Source: Boudabousia liubingyangii
GTDB taxonomy: Bacteria > Actinomycetota > Actinomycetes > Actinomycetales > Actinomycetaceae
Reading direction: 5' to 3'
NCBI RefSeq assembly: GCF_001907245.1
Contig: NZ_MQSU01000003.1
Location: 1-64,000, forward strand
Length of the DNA stretch: 64,000 nt
Of the stretch, positions 32,269-39,999 are shown piece by piece. Numbering within the stretch: the first letter of the stretch is position 1; every line of letters starts with the position of its first letter. The position numbers and the translations under genes are program-made. The notes under the pieces were generated by a model, which had not been told where the DNA came from, ran no database searches, and worked only from the letters and a program-made list of their open reading frames with translations.

Positions 32269-32637
32269 ATGGACACTAGCGCCAAAACTGACGCTAACCG
32301 TTTACCTGGACACACCTCAGTGGCAGCACGCGCCATGAACAACACCGTGCGTGCTGCCACCGCAGAGGCCTTTGAAGTGCCCACCGCCGCGGTCAGCGTC
32401 TCAATGCAACAAGATGAAGCACCCCTACATGTGCGGGTAACTACGGCCCTGCCAGATAAAGCCCTAGCTTCGGGTACCGATCTGGTGACCGTACTAACCA
32501 CGAAGCGTGCTGCCCTGCAGCCGCGCCTAACCCACCTGCTAGGTGCTGAAGTTGGAACACTAGATCTGACAGTGGCTTCTATCTACCACCCGCATGAAAA
32601 AGAAGTCACTCCCACGCAGAGGAATCGTGTCGAATAA
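32269..32637 (+). CDS. Small soluble protein of the Asp23 operon
   Basis: A 122-residue protein without membrane segments. The pattern, helix (TSVAARAMNNTVRAATAEAF), strand (AVSVSMQQDEAPLHVRVTTAL), helix and strand (VGTLDLTVASIY), fits a single small alpha/beta domain like the Asp23 fold, but key Asp23 motifs are absent. In other actinobacteria such an extra Asp23-like gene is common in these operons. It ends in an overlap with the next gene (ATGA). Confidence 0.7.
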   Translation: MDTSAKTDANRLPGHTSVAARAMNNTVRAATAEAFEVPTAAVSVSMQQDEAPLHVRVTTALPDKALASGTDLVTVLTTKRAALQPRLTHLLGAEVGTLDLTVASIYHPHEKEVTPTQRNRVE

Positions 32638-33260
32638 TGACCCAAAATCCTAAGGTCGACAATCCCCAAGAGTCCCGTAACGCCACGGAAGGACCCCACG
32701 TTGGTTACATTTCCCGTCGCGCGACGCACTCTTCGCGAGCATTTACTGCGGTAGTTATTAGCCTGCTACTACTGGCCGGCAGCGTTTACCTACTGATTGA
32801 ATTAACGCTAGCTACCCTGGGCTACCAGCCGCTCTTGGCAACGCCCGAAAAAATGCTCAACGACATTCCCGTCATTGGCCGCCGGGTCATCTACCCTTGG
32901 CTGGCGGTAGGTGGGATCGCCGGTGCGATCTTAGGCATCATCTTCCTCATTAAAGCTCTAGCTCCCGGCTCCCTAGGACGTCACCGCATGGACGCGAAGC
33001 GTGCCGCCGTGATTGTCGATGACCAGGTCATTGCCTCGGCTGTTTCCGCCGCCCTACGCAATGCTGCCGGCCTAGGCCAGGGACAGGTTTCCACCAGTGT
33101 GGATCGCACCCACGTGATCGCCACGGTCACCCCGCACGCGGGCCGTGAACTGGATCGGGAACTACTGCAACAAACTCTTAAAGAAACGGTTGCGCAGATG
33201 GAACTCCTGCCCAAGGTGAAAACCAAGCTCAACCTGATTACCCCTGAGAAGGAGTCCTGA
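32637..33260 (+). CDS. DUF6286-type membrane protein of the Asp23 operon
   Basis: A 207-residue protein with two membrane helices (about 36-60 and 82-106) and a C-terminal cytosolic alpha/beta domain (VIASAVSAALRNAAGLGQGQVSTSVDRTHVIATVTP) of the type annotated DUF6286 in actinobacteria. It likely anchors Asp23-like partners at the membrane. It overlaps both neighbours by one to four bases. Confidence 0.78.
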   Translation: MTQNPKVDNPQESRNATEGPHVGYISRRATHSSRAFTAVVISLLLLAGSVYLLIELTLATLGYQPLLATPEKMLNDIPVIGRRVIYPWLAVGGIAGAILGIIFLIKALAPGSLGRHRMDAKRAAVIVDDQVIASAVSAALRNAAGLGQGQVSTSVDRTHVIATVTPHAGRELDRELLQQTLKETVAQMELLPKVKTKLNLITPEKES

Positions 33261-33892
33261 TGCGTCACTATCCACGCGCCTGGAACCGCATCCTCGCTTT
33301 CTTTACCGGACTGCTAATGCTAGTCATCGGGGTGGGCCTATCCCTCACCCAGCTTTGGCCTGCATTCAACACTCAGTGGGAAAAATACGGAACTCAGGGC
33401 CTAGACCTGCTCAAGGAAGGCCTGGATCACTCTAGGATCCCCGGCTCTGAACTCTCATGGATCCACGTGGGCGTCTTTGCCCTGTTGATCATTGCCATTA
33501 TCGTTTCCCTGGCTACCATCTTCGGCCAGTCCGGCGGTAAAACCAAGCACACGCTAAGCTTCTCCAGCCCGGCCCTGGACGGTTCGGGCGGCACCAGTGG
33601 TTCAACCACCCTAACCACTAAGTTCATTGAACAGTACGTGCAGGACAAGCTCCAGTCTGAGCCCACCATCAATAGCGTGAATGTTTCTTCTTGGATGGTG
33701 AAGCGCAAGAATGGTTTGCTACTGCGCGTTCGCCTAAACACCGGCGCTTCACCCGCTGCTGCATATCGTAGGATTGATATGCTAACCAAGGACCTCGACC
33801 GTTTGTTGGGCCAGAGCATTCCGCTTATGGTTCGACTTTCCCAAGGAGGGACCATCGCAAAGAGCTTCCAGTCAGCTCCGCGCGTTAGCTAG
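33260..33892 (+). CDS. amaP: AmaP-like alkaline-shock membrane anchor protein
   Basis: A 210-residue protein with two membrane helices (about 9-32 and 68-88) separated by an external loop, then a cytosolic domain with VNVSSWMVKRKNGLLLRVRLNTG. This is the AmaP layout; in staphylococci AmaP tethers Asp23 to the membrane. It closes the operon and completes the set of Asp23, DUF2273, DUF6286 and AmaP. Assignment is by layout and context more than by conserved residues. Confidence 0.8.
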   Translation: MRHYPRAWNRILAFFTGLLMLVIGVGLSLTQLWPAFNTQWEKYGTQGLDLLKEGLDHSRIPGSELSWIHVGVFALLIIAIIVSLATIFGQSGGKTKHTLSFSSPALDGSGGTSGSTTLTTKFIEQYVQDKLQSEPTINSVNVSSWMVKRKNGLLLRVRLNTGASPAAAYRRIDMLTKDLDRLLGQSIPLMVRLSQGGTIAKSFQSAPRVS

Positions 33893-33912
33893 TCACCGAC
33901 TGGGGTAGACCC

Positions 33913-35286
33913 GTGAATAATGAAGAAACTATCCCGCCCTTTGACGATGATGTCATTGTGCGCATGCCAGATGGCACGCTAAAACAGCGTAACCCCCTAT
34001 CTGGTACCCAGGTTTGGACCGTCCCCGGGCGGGGTCACCGCCCCCTGTCAGTCCCGGCCACCAACCCGCAACCCCTAGGGCCCGGCGCAAACTCTCACAC
34101 CTGCGCCTTCTGCGATGCCCGCTACCTAGATACGCCCCCGGAAAAGTCCCGTCTAGTCCGTGACGTTAGCGCTCTGGGCGAGGTCGCTTGGCGCCAAATC
34201 GACGAGGTCCGCCCCGACGAGGTCAACCGGACGCGCGCCGAATTCCGCCGCGTCCCCAACCTGTTCGAGATCGTCTCTTACGCCTACTGGGCACAGGGCT
34301 ATGGCCACGAACCCTCAGAAGCCCAACGCCGCCGCATGGCCGAATACATTTCGTCCCCCGCGGGTTTTGACCACGTCGTCCAGATTGTCACCACCCGCAT
34401 GCGTGCCTCGGGCGTGAGCGAAGAAAAGATCGAATCCCTTTCTGAACCAGAGATCCTGTCACAGGCTTACTCTTACTTCTGTGGTGGTCACGATGTGATT
34501 ATTGCGCGTCGCCACTACGTCGATAACGCCACTAACGATACGCAGTTGGCATCCTCTGGGACGCTTACCCCGGAAGAGCACCACCAGTACATTCGCTTCA
34601 CCATTGACGCGATGAAGGACCTGTACCAGCTGGATAAGCACGTGAAGTACGTGGCCACCTTCCAGAACTGGCTCAAGCCCGCCGGCGCCTCTTTTGACCA
34701 CCTACACAAGCAGCTGGTAGCAATCGATGAGCGTTCCGTCCAGATCGATGCCGAACTGGCCCGACTACGCAAAAACCCGCATATTTACAAGCAAATCCTG
34801 CGGTATGCGGCCTCGCGCGGACTAGTGTTGGCACAGAACGAGCACGCGGTCGCCCTGGCCGGTTTCGGTCACCGTTTCCCCACCGTCGCGGTTTGGCCCC
34901 TGGGTCCCGCGAAGGAACCCTGGGAATACACGGACGAGGAAGTGCGCTCCGTTTCCGACCTACTACACGCCATGCACGCCGCGACCGGCGCGGAGGTGCC
35001 CTGTAACGAAGAGTGGTACCACTGCCCGCCCGGTAAAGCCAACAAGGTGGGCATGCGCTGGCGCATCCTGCTGAAGTGGCGTATTTCGACCCTAGCGGGC
35101 TTCGAGGGCGGTACTCGCATCTACCTAAACACCCTAGACCCGTGGATGATCCGTGAGCGCGTCGTTAACTCCCTGCAGGAGCTACGCCAGGCCTCTAATG
35201 AGGCGGAAGAACGCGGCGAACCGCGCCTGATTGCCCCCATGTTGATCGGGAAGGAATGCAAGGTCACTCCCGATATGTTGGACTAG
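33913..35286 (+). CDS. DUF4921 family protein (galactose-1-phosphate uridylyltransferase-like)
   Basis: A 457-residue protein related to GalT/HIT enzymes. CAFCDARY near residue 62 resembles the zinc-binding CxxC of GalT, and SFDHLHKQLV near 260 supplies the HxHxQ-like catalytic motif (here HLHKQ) of nucleotidyl transferases. DUF4921 proteins have no proven substrate. Starts with GTG 20 bases after amaP, so it may be read from the same message. Not a typical galT, because galK and galE are not nearby. Confidence 0.83.
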   Translation: MNNEETIPPFDDDVIVRMPDGTLKQRNPLSGTQVWTVPGRGHRPLSVPATNPQPLGPGANSHTCAFCDARYLDTPPEKSRLVRDVSALGEVAWRQIDEVRPDEVNRTRAEFRRVPNLFEIVSYAYWAQGYGHEPSEAQRRRMAEYISSPAGFDHVVQIVTTRMRASGVSEEKIESLSEPEILSQAYSYFCGGHDVIIARRHYVDNATNDTQLASSGTLTPEEHHQYIRFTIDAMKDLYQLDKHVKYVATFQNWLKPAGASFDHLHKQLVAIDERSVQIDAELARLRKNPHIYKQILRYAASRGLVLAQNEHAVALAGFGHRFPTVAVWPLGPAKEPWEYTDEEVRSVSDLLHAMHAATGAEVPCNEEWYHCPPGKANKVGMRWRILLKWRISTLAGFEGGTRIYLNTLDPWMIRERVVNSLQELRQASNEAEERGEPRLIAPMLIGKECKVTPDMLD

Positions 35287-35359
35287 AGGAACTGTTATTA
35301 AATCGTGCTTCGAGCGGATAGTAGCTTGCTGTTTTAAGCAAGATTAAGAAAGCTCTGTT

Positions 35360-36301
35360 TCAAATTTCCGGGAAACCCATCTCGACTGTATTTCGTCTGG
35401 GTGAAACCGAGAATTCATTTTCGACTAAAGAAATAACTTTCTTTATCCAGCTACTTCCAGGCGATACTGATTTTAGAATGAATGCCATCATAAGGAGTGT
35501 TCCGTATAGTCGTTCACTCTGGCTTCTAGGAAGCGAGTCGAGGCTTGGGATAGTTCGAAATGCATTAGTGGATGCCGGAGTAAAGTGTCGATTCCATAAG
35601 CGTGAATGGTGGGCACAAGTATTACGAACGACGGTAAATTGCTCGCACCAGCGAGCCAGTGGATCTTGACGGTAATAACTCTTTTTTGTGGAAGACATAA
35701 GTTTTTCAGGATTCACTTTTAGGCCTAAACCTTCAGAGATGAATCGTTGATCCTCCAGTAGAAGGCCATCGTAGAGCTGCGATAGGTCAGAGAAGTCTAA
35801 AACATCGGCTAGAACCCAAAAAGGATAATCATCGTAATGTTCATCGTAGTGTTTTATTGCAGCGCTGCGTTGTTTAGCTCGTTCAACTCGACCCCGGGTA
35901 GTTTTTAGCCATGATTCATGATCAAAGGATTCACGGAAGAGGTTCGGATCTTGATACGAAAGCGGACCCTTGTGGATGAGAAGTTCACCTATTCGCGCCC
36001 GTAAAGTAACTTCGATTCTTTCCATTCCGTCATGGATGAGGGTTCGAAGTTTTCTGTCAAACTCGTATAGTTTTACGATTTCTTCGAATGTGGTACCGGG
36101 CTTAAAAGTGTCTAAACGCTTCGGGTTCTTGGGGCTGTAGTTGGGCTCGAGCATACGGTTCCCGTACCAGTATCCGGAAAGCCGATAGTAACTCACATTT
36201 TTAAGCCATTGTTCAGCCAGCTGCTCATCGACTTCCATGCCGCGTTCTCGTAAGATGGCTAGCTGTTCTGCGAACGTGGTTGCGCGTTTTAAGTTACCCA
36301 A
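35360..36301 (-). CDS. Abi_2 family (AbiD/AbiF type) abortive infection protein
   Basis: Probable phage-defence RNase that stops growth of infected cells. The 313-residue protein shows the Abi_2 opening (TTFAEQLAILRERGMEVD, then YYRLSGYWYGNRM) and the HEPN-type R-x4-H motif at R226-H231 (VVRNTCAHHSR). TTG start with GGGAG eight bases before it. The gene is visibly AT-richer than its neighbours and uses codons rare in them (AGA, TTA, ATA), a sign of transfer. It stands alone between DUF4921 and purB, and no antitoxin or partner gene is visible. Confidence 0.88.
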   Translation of the reverse strand: MGNLKRATTFAEQLAILRERGMEVDEQLAEQWLKNVSYYRLSGYWYGNRMLEPNYSPKNPKRLDTFKPGTTFEEIVKLYEFDRKLRTLIHDGMERIEVTLRARIGELLIHKGPLSYQDPNLFRESFDHESWLKTTRGRVERAKQRSAAIKHYDEHYDDYPFWVLADVLDFSDLSQLYDGLLLEDQRFISEGLGLKVNPEKLMSSTKKSYYRQDPLARWCEQFTVVRNTCAHHSRLWNRHFTPASTNAFRTIPSLDSLPRSQSERLYGTLLMMAFILKSVSPGSSWIKKVISLVENEFSVSPRRNTVEMGFPEI

Positions 36302-36328
36302 GTCCGGTTCTCCCTAAATAGAAATCCA

Positions 36329-36356
36329 GCCCGTACTCAGTAAAACTGAGCCGGGC
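36329..36356 (-). terminator. Stem-loop after purB
   Basis: GCCCG and CTCAG pair with CTGAG and CGGGC around the loop TAAAA with a small internal bulge. On the minus strand it follows the purB stop by about 70 bases and separates purB from the Abi_2 gene. Confidence 0.55.
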
Positions 36357-36427
36357 CGAACTATTAATTTAAGTATAGGACAATCCGATATGATGTCCAG
36401 AGCGCATCACTGATTTAGTGGAAAAGA

Positions 36428-37882
36428 TTACGCTTTCAAGAAGGAGAGGAGTTCCTTCGCCAAACCGGTGTAGGTGGCGGGGGTTAGGACCAGAAGGCGA
36501 GCTTCGACTTCCTCGGGCAAGCCGAGGGTGCCAATAAAGTCGCGCATACCTTGGGCGTCCACGCGGCGGCCTCGGGTCAGTTCCTTCAAGCGTTCGTACG
36601 GGTTTTCTAGGCCCTGCACGCCCGCGATCGCGGCGGTACGCATTGCCTGCTGAATAGCCTCACCCAGGACCTCCCAGTTGTGGTCTAGGTCCACGGCCAT
36701 ACGGTCCGCGTCCACATCCAAACCGGCCAAGCCGCGGGACAGGTTATCCAAAGCCAACATGGAGTGGGCAAAAGCAACCGAAATATTACGCTGCATAGAA
36801 GAATCGGTCAGGTCGCGCTGCAGACGCGAAGTCACCAGGGTACTGGCCAGCACGTCCAGTAGCGCGCAAGAAACCTCAAGGTTAGCTTCCGCGTTCTCAA
36901 AACGGATCGGGTTGACCTTGTGCGGCATGGTGGAAGAACCGGTGGAACCCTGCGCGGCTAGGTTCTGCTTGAAGTAACCCAGCGAAATGTAGGTCCACAC
37001 GTCGGTGGCCAAGTTGTGCAGGATCCGGTTCGTGCGGGCCACGTCCGAATACAGTTCGGCCTGCCAGTCGTGGGATTCAATCTGGGTGGTCAGCGGGTTC
37101 CAGGTCAGGCCCAAGTGCTCCACGAACTCGCGGGCTAGGGTGGGCCAGTCAGCCTGGGGGACAGAGACGTAGTGGGCGGCAAAAGTACCGGTGGCCCCAT
37201 TAATCTTGCCCAGGTATTCGGTGGCCTCAATGCGCTTGAGCTGGCGGCCAATACGGTGAGCCAGAACGGCCAGTTCCTTACCCAAGGTCACCGGAGTGGC
37301 GGCCTGACCGTGAGTCCGGGCCAACATGGGCACATCCGCATTATCCTGCGCCAACTGTGCCAGCTGCTGCTGTAGGGCACGGGCAGTGGGTAGCCAAACC
37401 TGCTGGACAGCACCCTGCACATTCAGGGCATAAGCCAGGTTGTTAATGTCTTCAGAAGTGCAGAAGATGTGCACGACCTCGTTAAGTTCAGGCAGTTTAG
37501 TACCCTCACCTAGAGTCTGCGGGGCGGCCTTCAAGTGCTCCTTGAGCAGATATTCGACGGCCTTCACGTCGTGGCGGGTCTCTGCTTCAATCTCAGCTAG
37601 GCGGGAAATCTGCCGGGCCCCAAAGTCGGTAACGGCGGAACGCAGGTAGGCGACCTCGTCATCTGAAAGGGTGGGGGCGCCGGGTAGGACCTGGTTGTTT
37701 AGCAGGAAGATCAACCATTCGACCTCGACCTGGAGGCGGGCGCGGTTCAGGGCGGCCTCGGACAGGTAGTTGATGAGGGGAGCAGCCTGTGCCCGGTAGC
37801 GGCCATCCATGGGGCCTAGGGGGAGGGGCGGCTCTACGGCAGCTAGATCAGTGAATGCGGGCTGGGAAACAGACTGGGTCAT
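36428..37882 (-). CDS. purB: Adenylosuccinate lyase
   Basis: Cleaves SAICAR and adenylosuccinate in purine synthesis, releasing fumarate. The 484-residue protein belongs to the longer, E. coli-like PurB group. The fumarase-superfamily signature is GSSTMPHKVNPIRFENAE; RTHGQAATPVTLGKE holds the substrate-binding histidine and CTSEDINN the first conserved region. The ATG at 37882 follows AGGTGG by eight bases and is preferred over a GTG four codons upstream. Monocistronic here, with no other pur gene nearby. Confidence 0.95.
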   Translation of the reverse strand: MTQSVSQPAFTDLAAVEPPLPLGPMDGRYRAQAAPLINYLSEAALNRARLQVEVEWLIFLLNNQVLPGAPTLSDDEVAYLRSAVTDFGARQISRLAEIEAETRHDVKAVEYLLKEHLKAAPQTLGEGTKLPELNEVVHIFCTSEDINNLAYALNVQGAVQQVWLPTARALQQQLAQLAQDNADVPMLARTHGQAATPVTLGKELAVLAHRIGRQLKRIEATEYLGKINGATGTFAAHYVSVPQADWPTLAREFVEHLGLTWNPLTTQIESHDWQAELYSDVARTNRILHNLATDVWTYISLGYFKQNLAAQGSTGSSTMPHKVNPIRFENAEANLEVSCALLDVLASTLVTSRLQRDLTDSSMQRNISVAFAHSMLALDNLSRGLAGLDVDADRMAVDLDHNWEVLGEAIQQAMRTAAIAGVQGLENPYERLKELTRGRRVDAQGMRDFIGTLGLPEEVEARLLVLTPATYTGLAKELLSFLKA

Positions 37883-38066
37883 GCGGGTTACCACCTAGGT
37901 TGGGAAGAATTCAGCCTAACGGTGCCGATTCTATCACTCGGGAACCACCCCTGACTTTCCGACTTTGTCCCGCTGGGAGACAGATTGCCCATAGTGTTAG
38001 TCAGTTAATGAACTAATTGCCTATCTGGACTAGCGTAGGGACGGGAATAGGACTACGCTTTGAGCC

Positions 38067-38843
38067 GTGATTTCTTTAACTGACAATATGGCTGCCCAGA
38101 TCGAGGGCGCACACCATAAAGCAGATAGCTCTTCCCACCCGGTCCGTTACCTGGCTGCCGCCATGCTAGCGGGCCTCTATATTGGCGTGGCTGACGTCTT
38201 CATGTTCACCGCCGCCGGACCGTTAAATGCCGTGCATAACCCCTGGGGTCCCTTCGTGGGTGGGGCAGTCTTCGGGATCGGTCTAATCCTGGTGATCTTT
38301 GCCGGTTCAGAACTGGTCACTAGTGCCATGATGATCCTGCCAATCGGCTTGGCGAAGAAAGAAATCACTGCCGGGTCTGCCCTGCGTGCCTTCGTGTTGA
38401 TGGTGCTGGGTAACCTGCTGGGTTCCATGCTGCTGGGCGTAGTGGTTTTGGGCTCGGGAGCCATGGCGCACGGGGCGGTCTACCAGATGGTGGCCACCGT
38501 GGCCGCCGCGAAGACCCACAAGACTTGGATTGCCCTGATCTGCCGCGGCATCCTCTGCAACGTCCTAGTTTGTACTGCCGTTTGGGCTCAGTCTCGCGCC
38601 CAGAACGAGGTTGCCAAGATGATCCTCATGGCCTGGTGTATGGCCCTGTTCGTCACCTCTGGTTTTGAGCACGTAGTGGCCAATATGACCACCCTTTCCC
38701 TGGGTCTTTTCCACGGGGTTCCGGGCGTGACCGTTTGGGGTGCGCTCTATAATCTGACCTTCGTGCTACTGGGCAACTGCATTGGTGGGGCCCTGTTCGT
38801 AGCCCTGCCGTTCCTGATCACCGTTACCAAGGACGAGCACTGA
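38067..38843 (+). CDS. Formate/nitrite transporter family channel
   Basis: Pentameric membrane channel for small monovalent anions (formate, nitrite, hydrosulfide). Six membrane helices are visible; AAGPLNAV corresponds to the first constriction region and VWGALYNLTFVLLGNCIGGALFVA to the last helix with the NxxxxxxGN pattern. Without neighbours the substrate cannot be chosen between formate and nitrite. Length 258 is normal. The GTG start lacks a ribosome site and lies seven bases after TACGCT, so the message may be leaderless; an ATG at 38088 is an alternative start. Confidence 0.88.
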   Translation: MISLTDNMAAQIEGAHHKADSSSHPVRYLAAAMLAGLYIGVADVFMFTAAGPLNAVHNPWGPFVGGAVFGIGLILVIFAGSELVTSAMMILPIGLAKKEITAGSALRAFVLMVLGNLLGSMLLGVVVLGSGAMAHGAVYQMVATVAAAKTHKTWIALICRGILCNVLVCTAVWAQSRAQNEVAKMILMAWCMALFVTSGFEHVVANMTTLSLGLFHGVPGVTVWGALYNLTFVLLGNCIGGALFVALPFLITVTKDEH

Positions 38844-38887
38844 AATAGGGTGGTCGGACCTGGGGGTATTTTTAGGGTACTGTGTCC

Positions 38888-38934
38888 TGGGTAACTATTT
38901 TGGTATGCTTTTTTAAAGAGAGTTACCAAAGGAG
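38888..38934 (+). promoter_or_regulatory. Mutually exclusive hairpins before the ribosome site of the gene at 38941
   Basis: GGTAACT (38888-38894) and TTTGGTA (38897-38903) can each pair with parts of AGTTACCAAA (38919-38928), which directly precedes the AGGAGG ribosome site (38929-38934). TACTGT at 38878-38883 is a possible -10, putting the start of transcription near 38890. Confidence 0.4.
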
Positions 38935-38940
38935 GCCTGA

Positions 38941-39468
38941 ATGGACCCCCAGAACTACGAAAATGATGACCATGATTTTTCCGGTCACGATGAACCCCTG
39001 AATGAACCCCTGAATGATCCCCTGATTGAACCTGTCGATGACGATGATGAGGAAATTCTTCTCAATGGGAATTCAATACTTTGTCAAAGTGGATTTAGCC
39101 GCGTCTTATTAGGGTCGGTTGGGATCCTGCAGCTGTTGTTTTCTTGGTCGATGCTGATGAGCGGAGCGTTGATGGGAGTTATAGCACTGAACATATTTGT
39201 CTTTGGCGCCTTAATGGTCTGGGGATTTTTCGCTGCTCGTAAGGTCGACCCCAACGATATCCGTCCCTATCTAGTGCTGGGCTTTAACGGGCTACTATTC
39301 GTGACGCTGGTTGTGGCAATGGGATTACTCCAATCAAAGAGCCCCTCTGGGTATGCGGCCCTACCCATGTTGTATTACACCGGCTGGGGGCTAATAATCC
39401 AAGCGATTTTCTTTATCTTCTTCTGGTTTGCGCCAATGAAAGCAAAGAACCAGGCGGATCCGCTCTAA
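38941..39468 (+). CDS. Membrane protein of unknown function with acidic repeat N terminus
   Basis: A 175-residue protein. The first 42 residues are highly acidic with a short repeat (DEPLNEPLNDPLIEP, encoded by near-identical 12-base units), followed by four membrane helices and a short basic tail. AGGAGG lies six bases before the ATG. No family recognised. Codon use is T/A-richer than most of the window. The next gene, 48 bases on, is also a four-helix membrane protein, so the pair may work together. Confidence 0.75.
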   Translation: MDPQNYENDDHDFSGHDEPLNEPLNDPLIEPVDDDDEEILLNGNSILCQSGFSRVLLGSVGILQLLFSWSMLMSGALMGVIALNIFVFGALMVWGFFAARKVDPNDIRPYLVLGFNGLLFVTLVVAMGLLQSKSPSGYAALPMLYYTGWGLIIQAIFFIFFWFAPMKAKNQADPL

Positions 39469-39516
39469 ATTCAACTTTAGACTTCCCAAAATATTTCCAA
39501 TCTCAAAGGAGACACC

Positions 39517-39939
39517 ATGCCGGACTACAGCTCAAAATCATTTACCTACAAACTCTCGATGGCCGTCCTAGGTCTAATCGGGATTGGCTTCTTCGCCTAC
39601 GACTGGATCACGCTAAGTGAAGAGCGAGATTCCTTTTACTTCCTTATCGGCAAAGTGGTAGTCATGGCACTGGCTGCGAGCATGCTGATTTTCGGGGTCC
39701 TAGCGTGGATGCAAGACCGCAATCTAAAACTACGTTTAGGAATCTTGGCAATCTTTACGCTGCTCTGCGTAGGTGGCCTAGTATTCGACCTCGTAGGAGG
39801 CCAGTTCGAAAGTGGTCAAGGAGCTAACCTAGGCCTAGGCTTGGTGGTCCTGCTGGGATACCTAGGGGCCTCCCTAACGGCTCTGACTTTCATCCTGCCC
39901 ACCGCCAAGAAGCCGGTCTACGACTCCATGCCGGCCTGA
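39517..39939 (+). CDS. Small four-helix membrane protein of unknown function
   Basis: A 140-residue protein with four membrane helices (about 14-30, 46-65, 73-93 and 106-128) and short polar ends. A good ribosome site (AAAGGAGA) precedes the ATG. No family recognised; it follows the similarly built gene at 38941. The two share helix number but no obvious sequence identity. Confidence 0.7.
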   Translation: MPDYSSKSFTYKLSMAVLGLIGIGFFAYDWITLSEERDSFYFLIGKVVVMALAASMLIFGVLAWMQDRNLKLRLGILAIFTLLCVGGLVFDLVGGQFESGQGANLGLGLVVLLGYLGASLTALTFILPTAKKPVYDSMPA

Positions 39940-39999
39940 GAGTCAAATACGCAAGCCAATCCCTCTGGTCAGCTTACTGGGCGACTTCTCTGGGCCACC

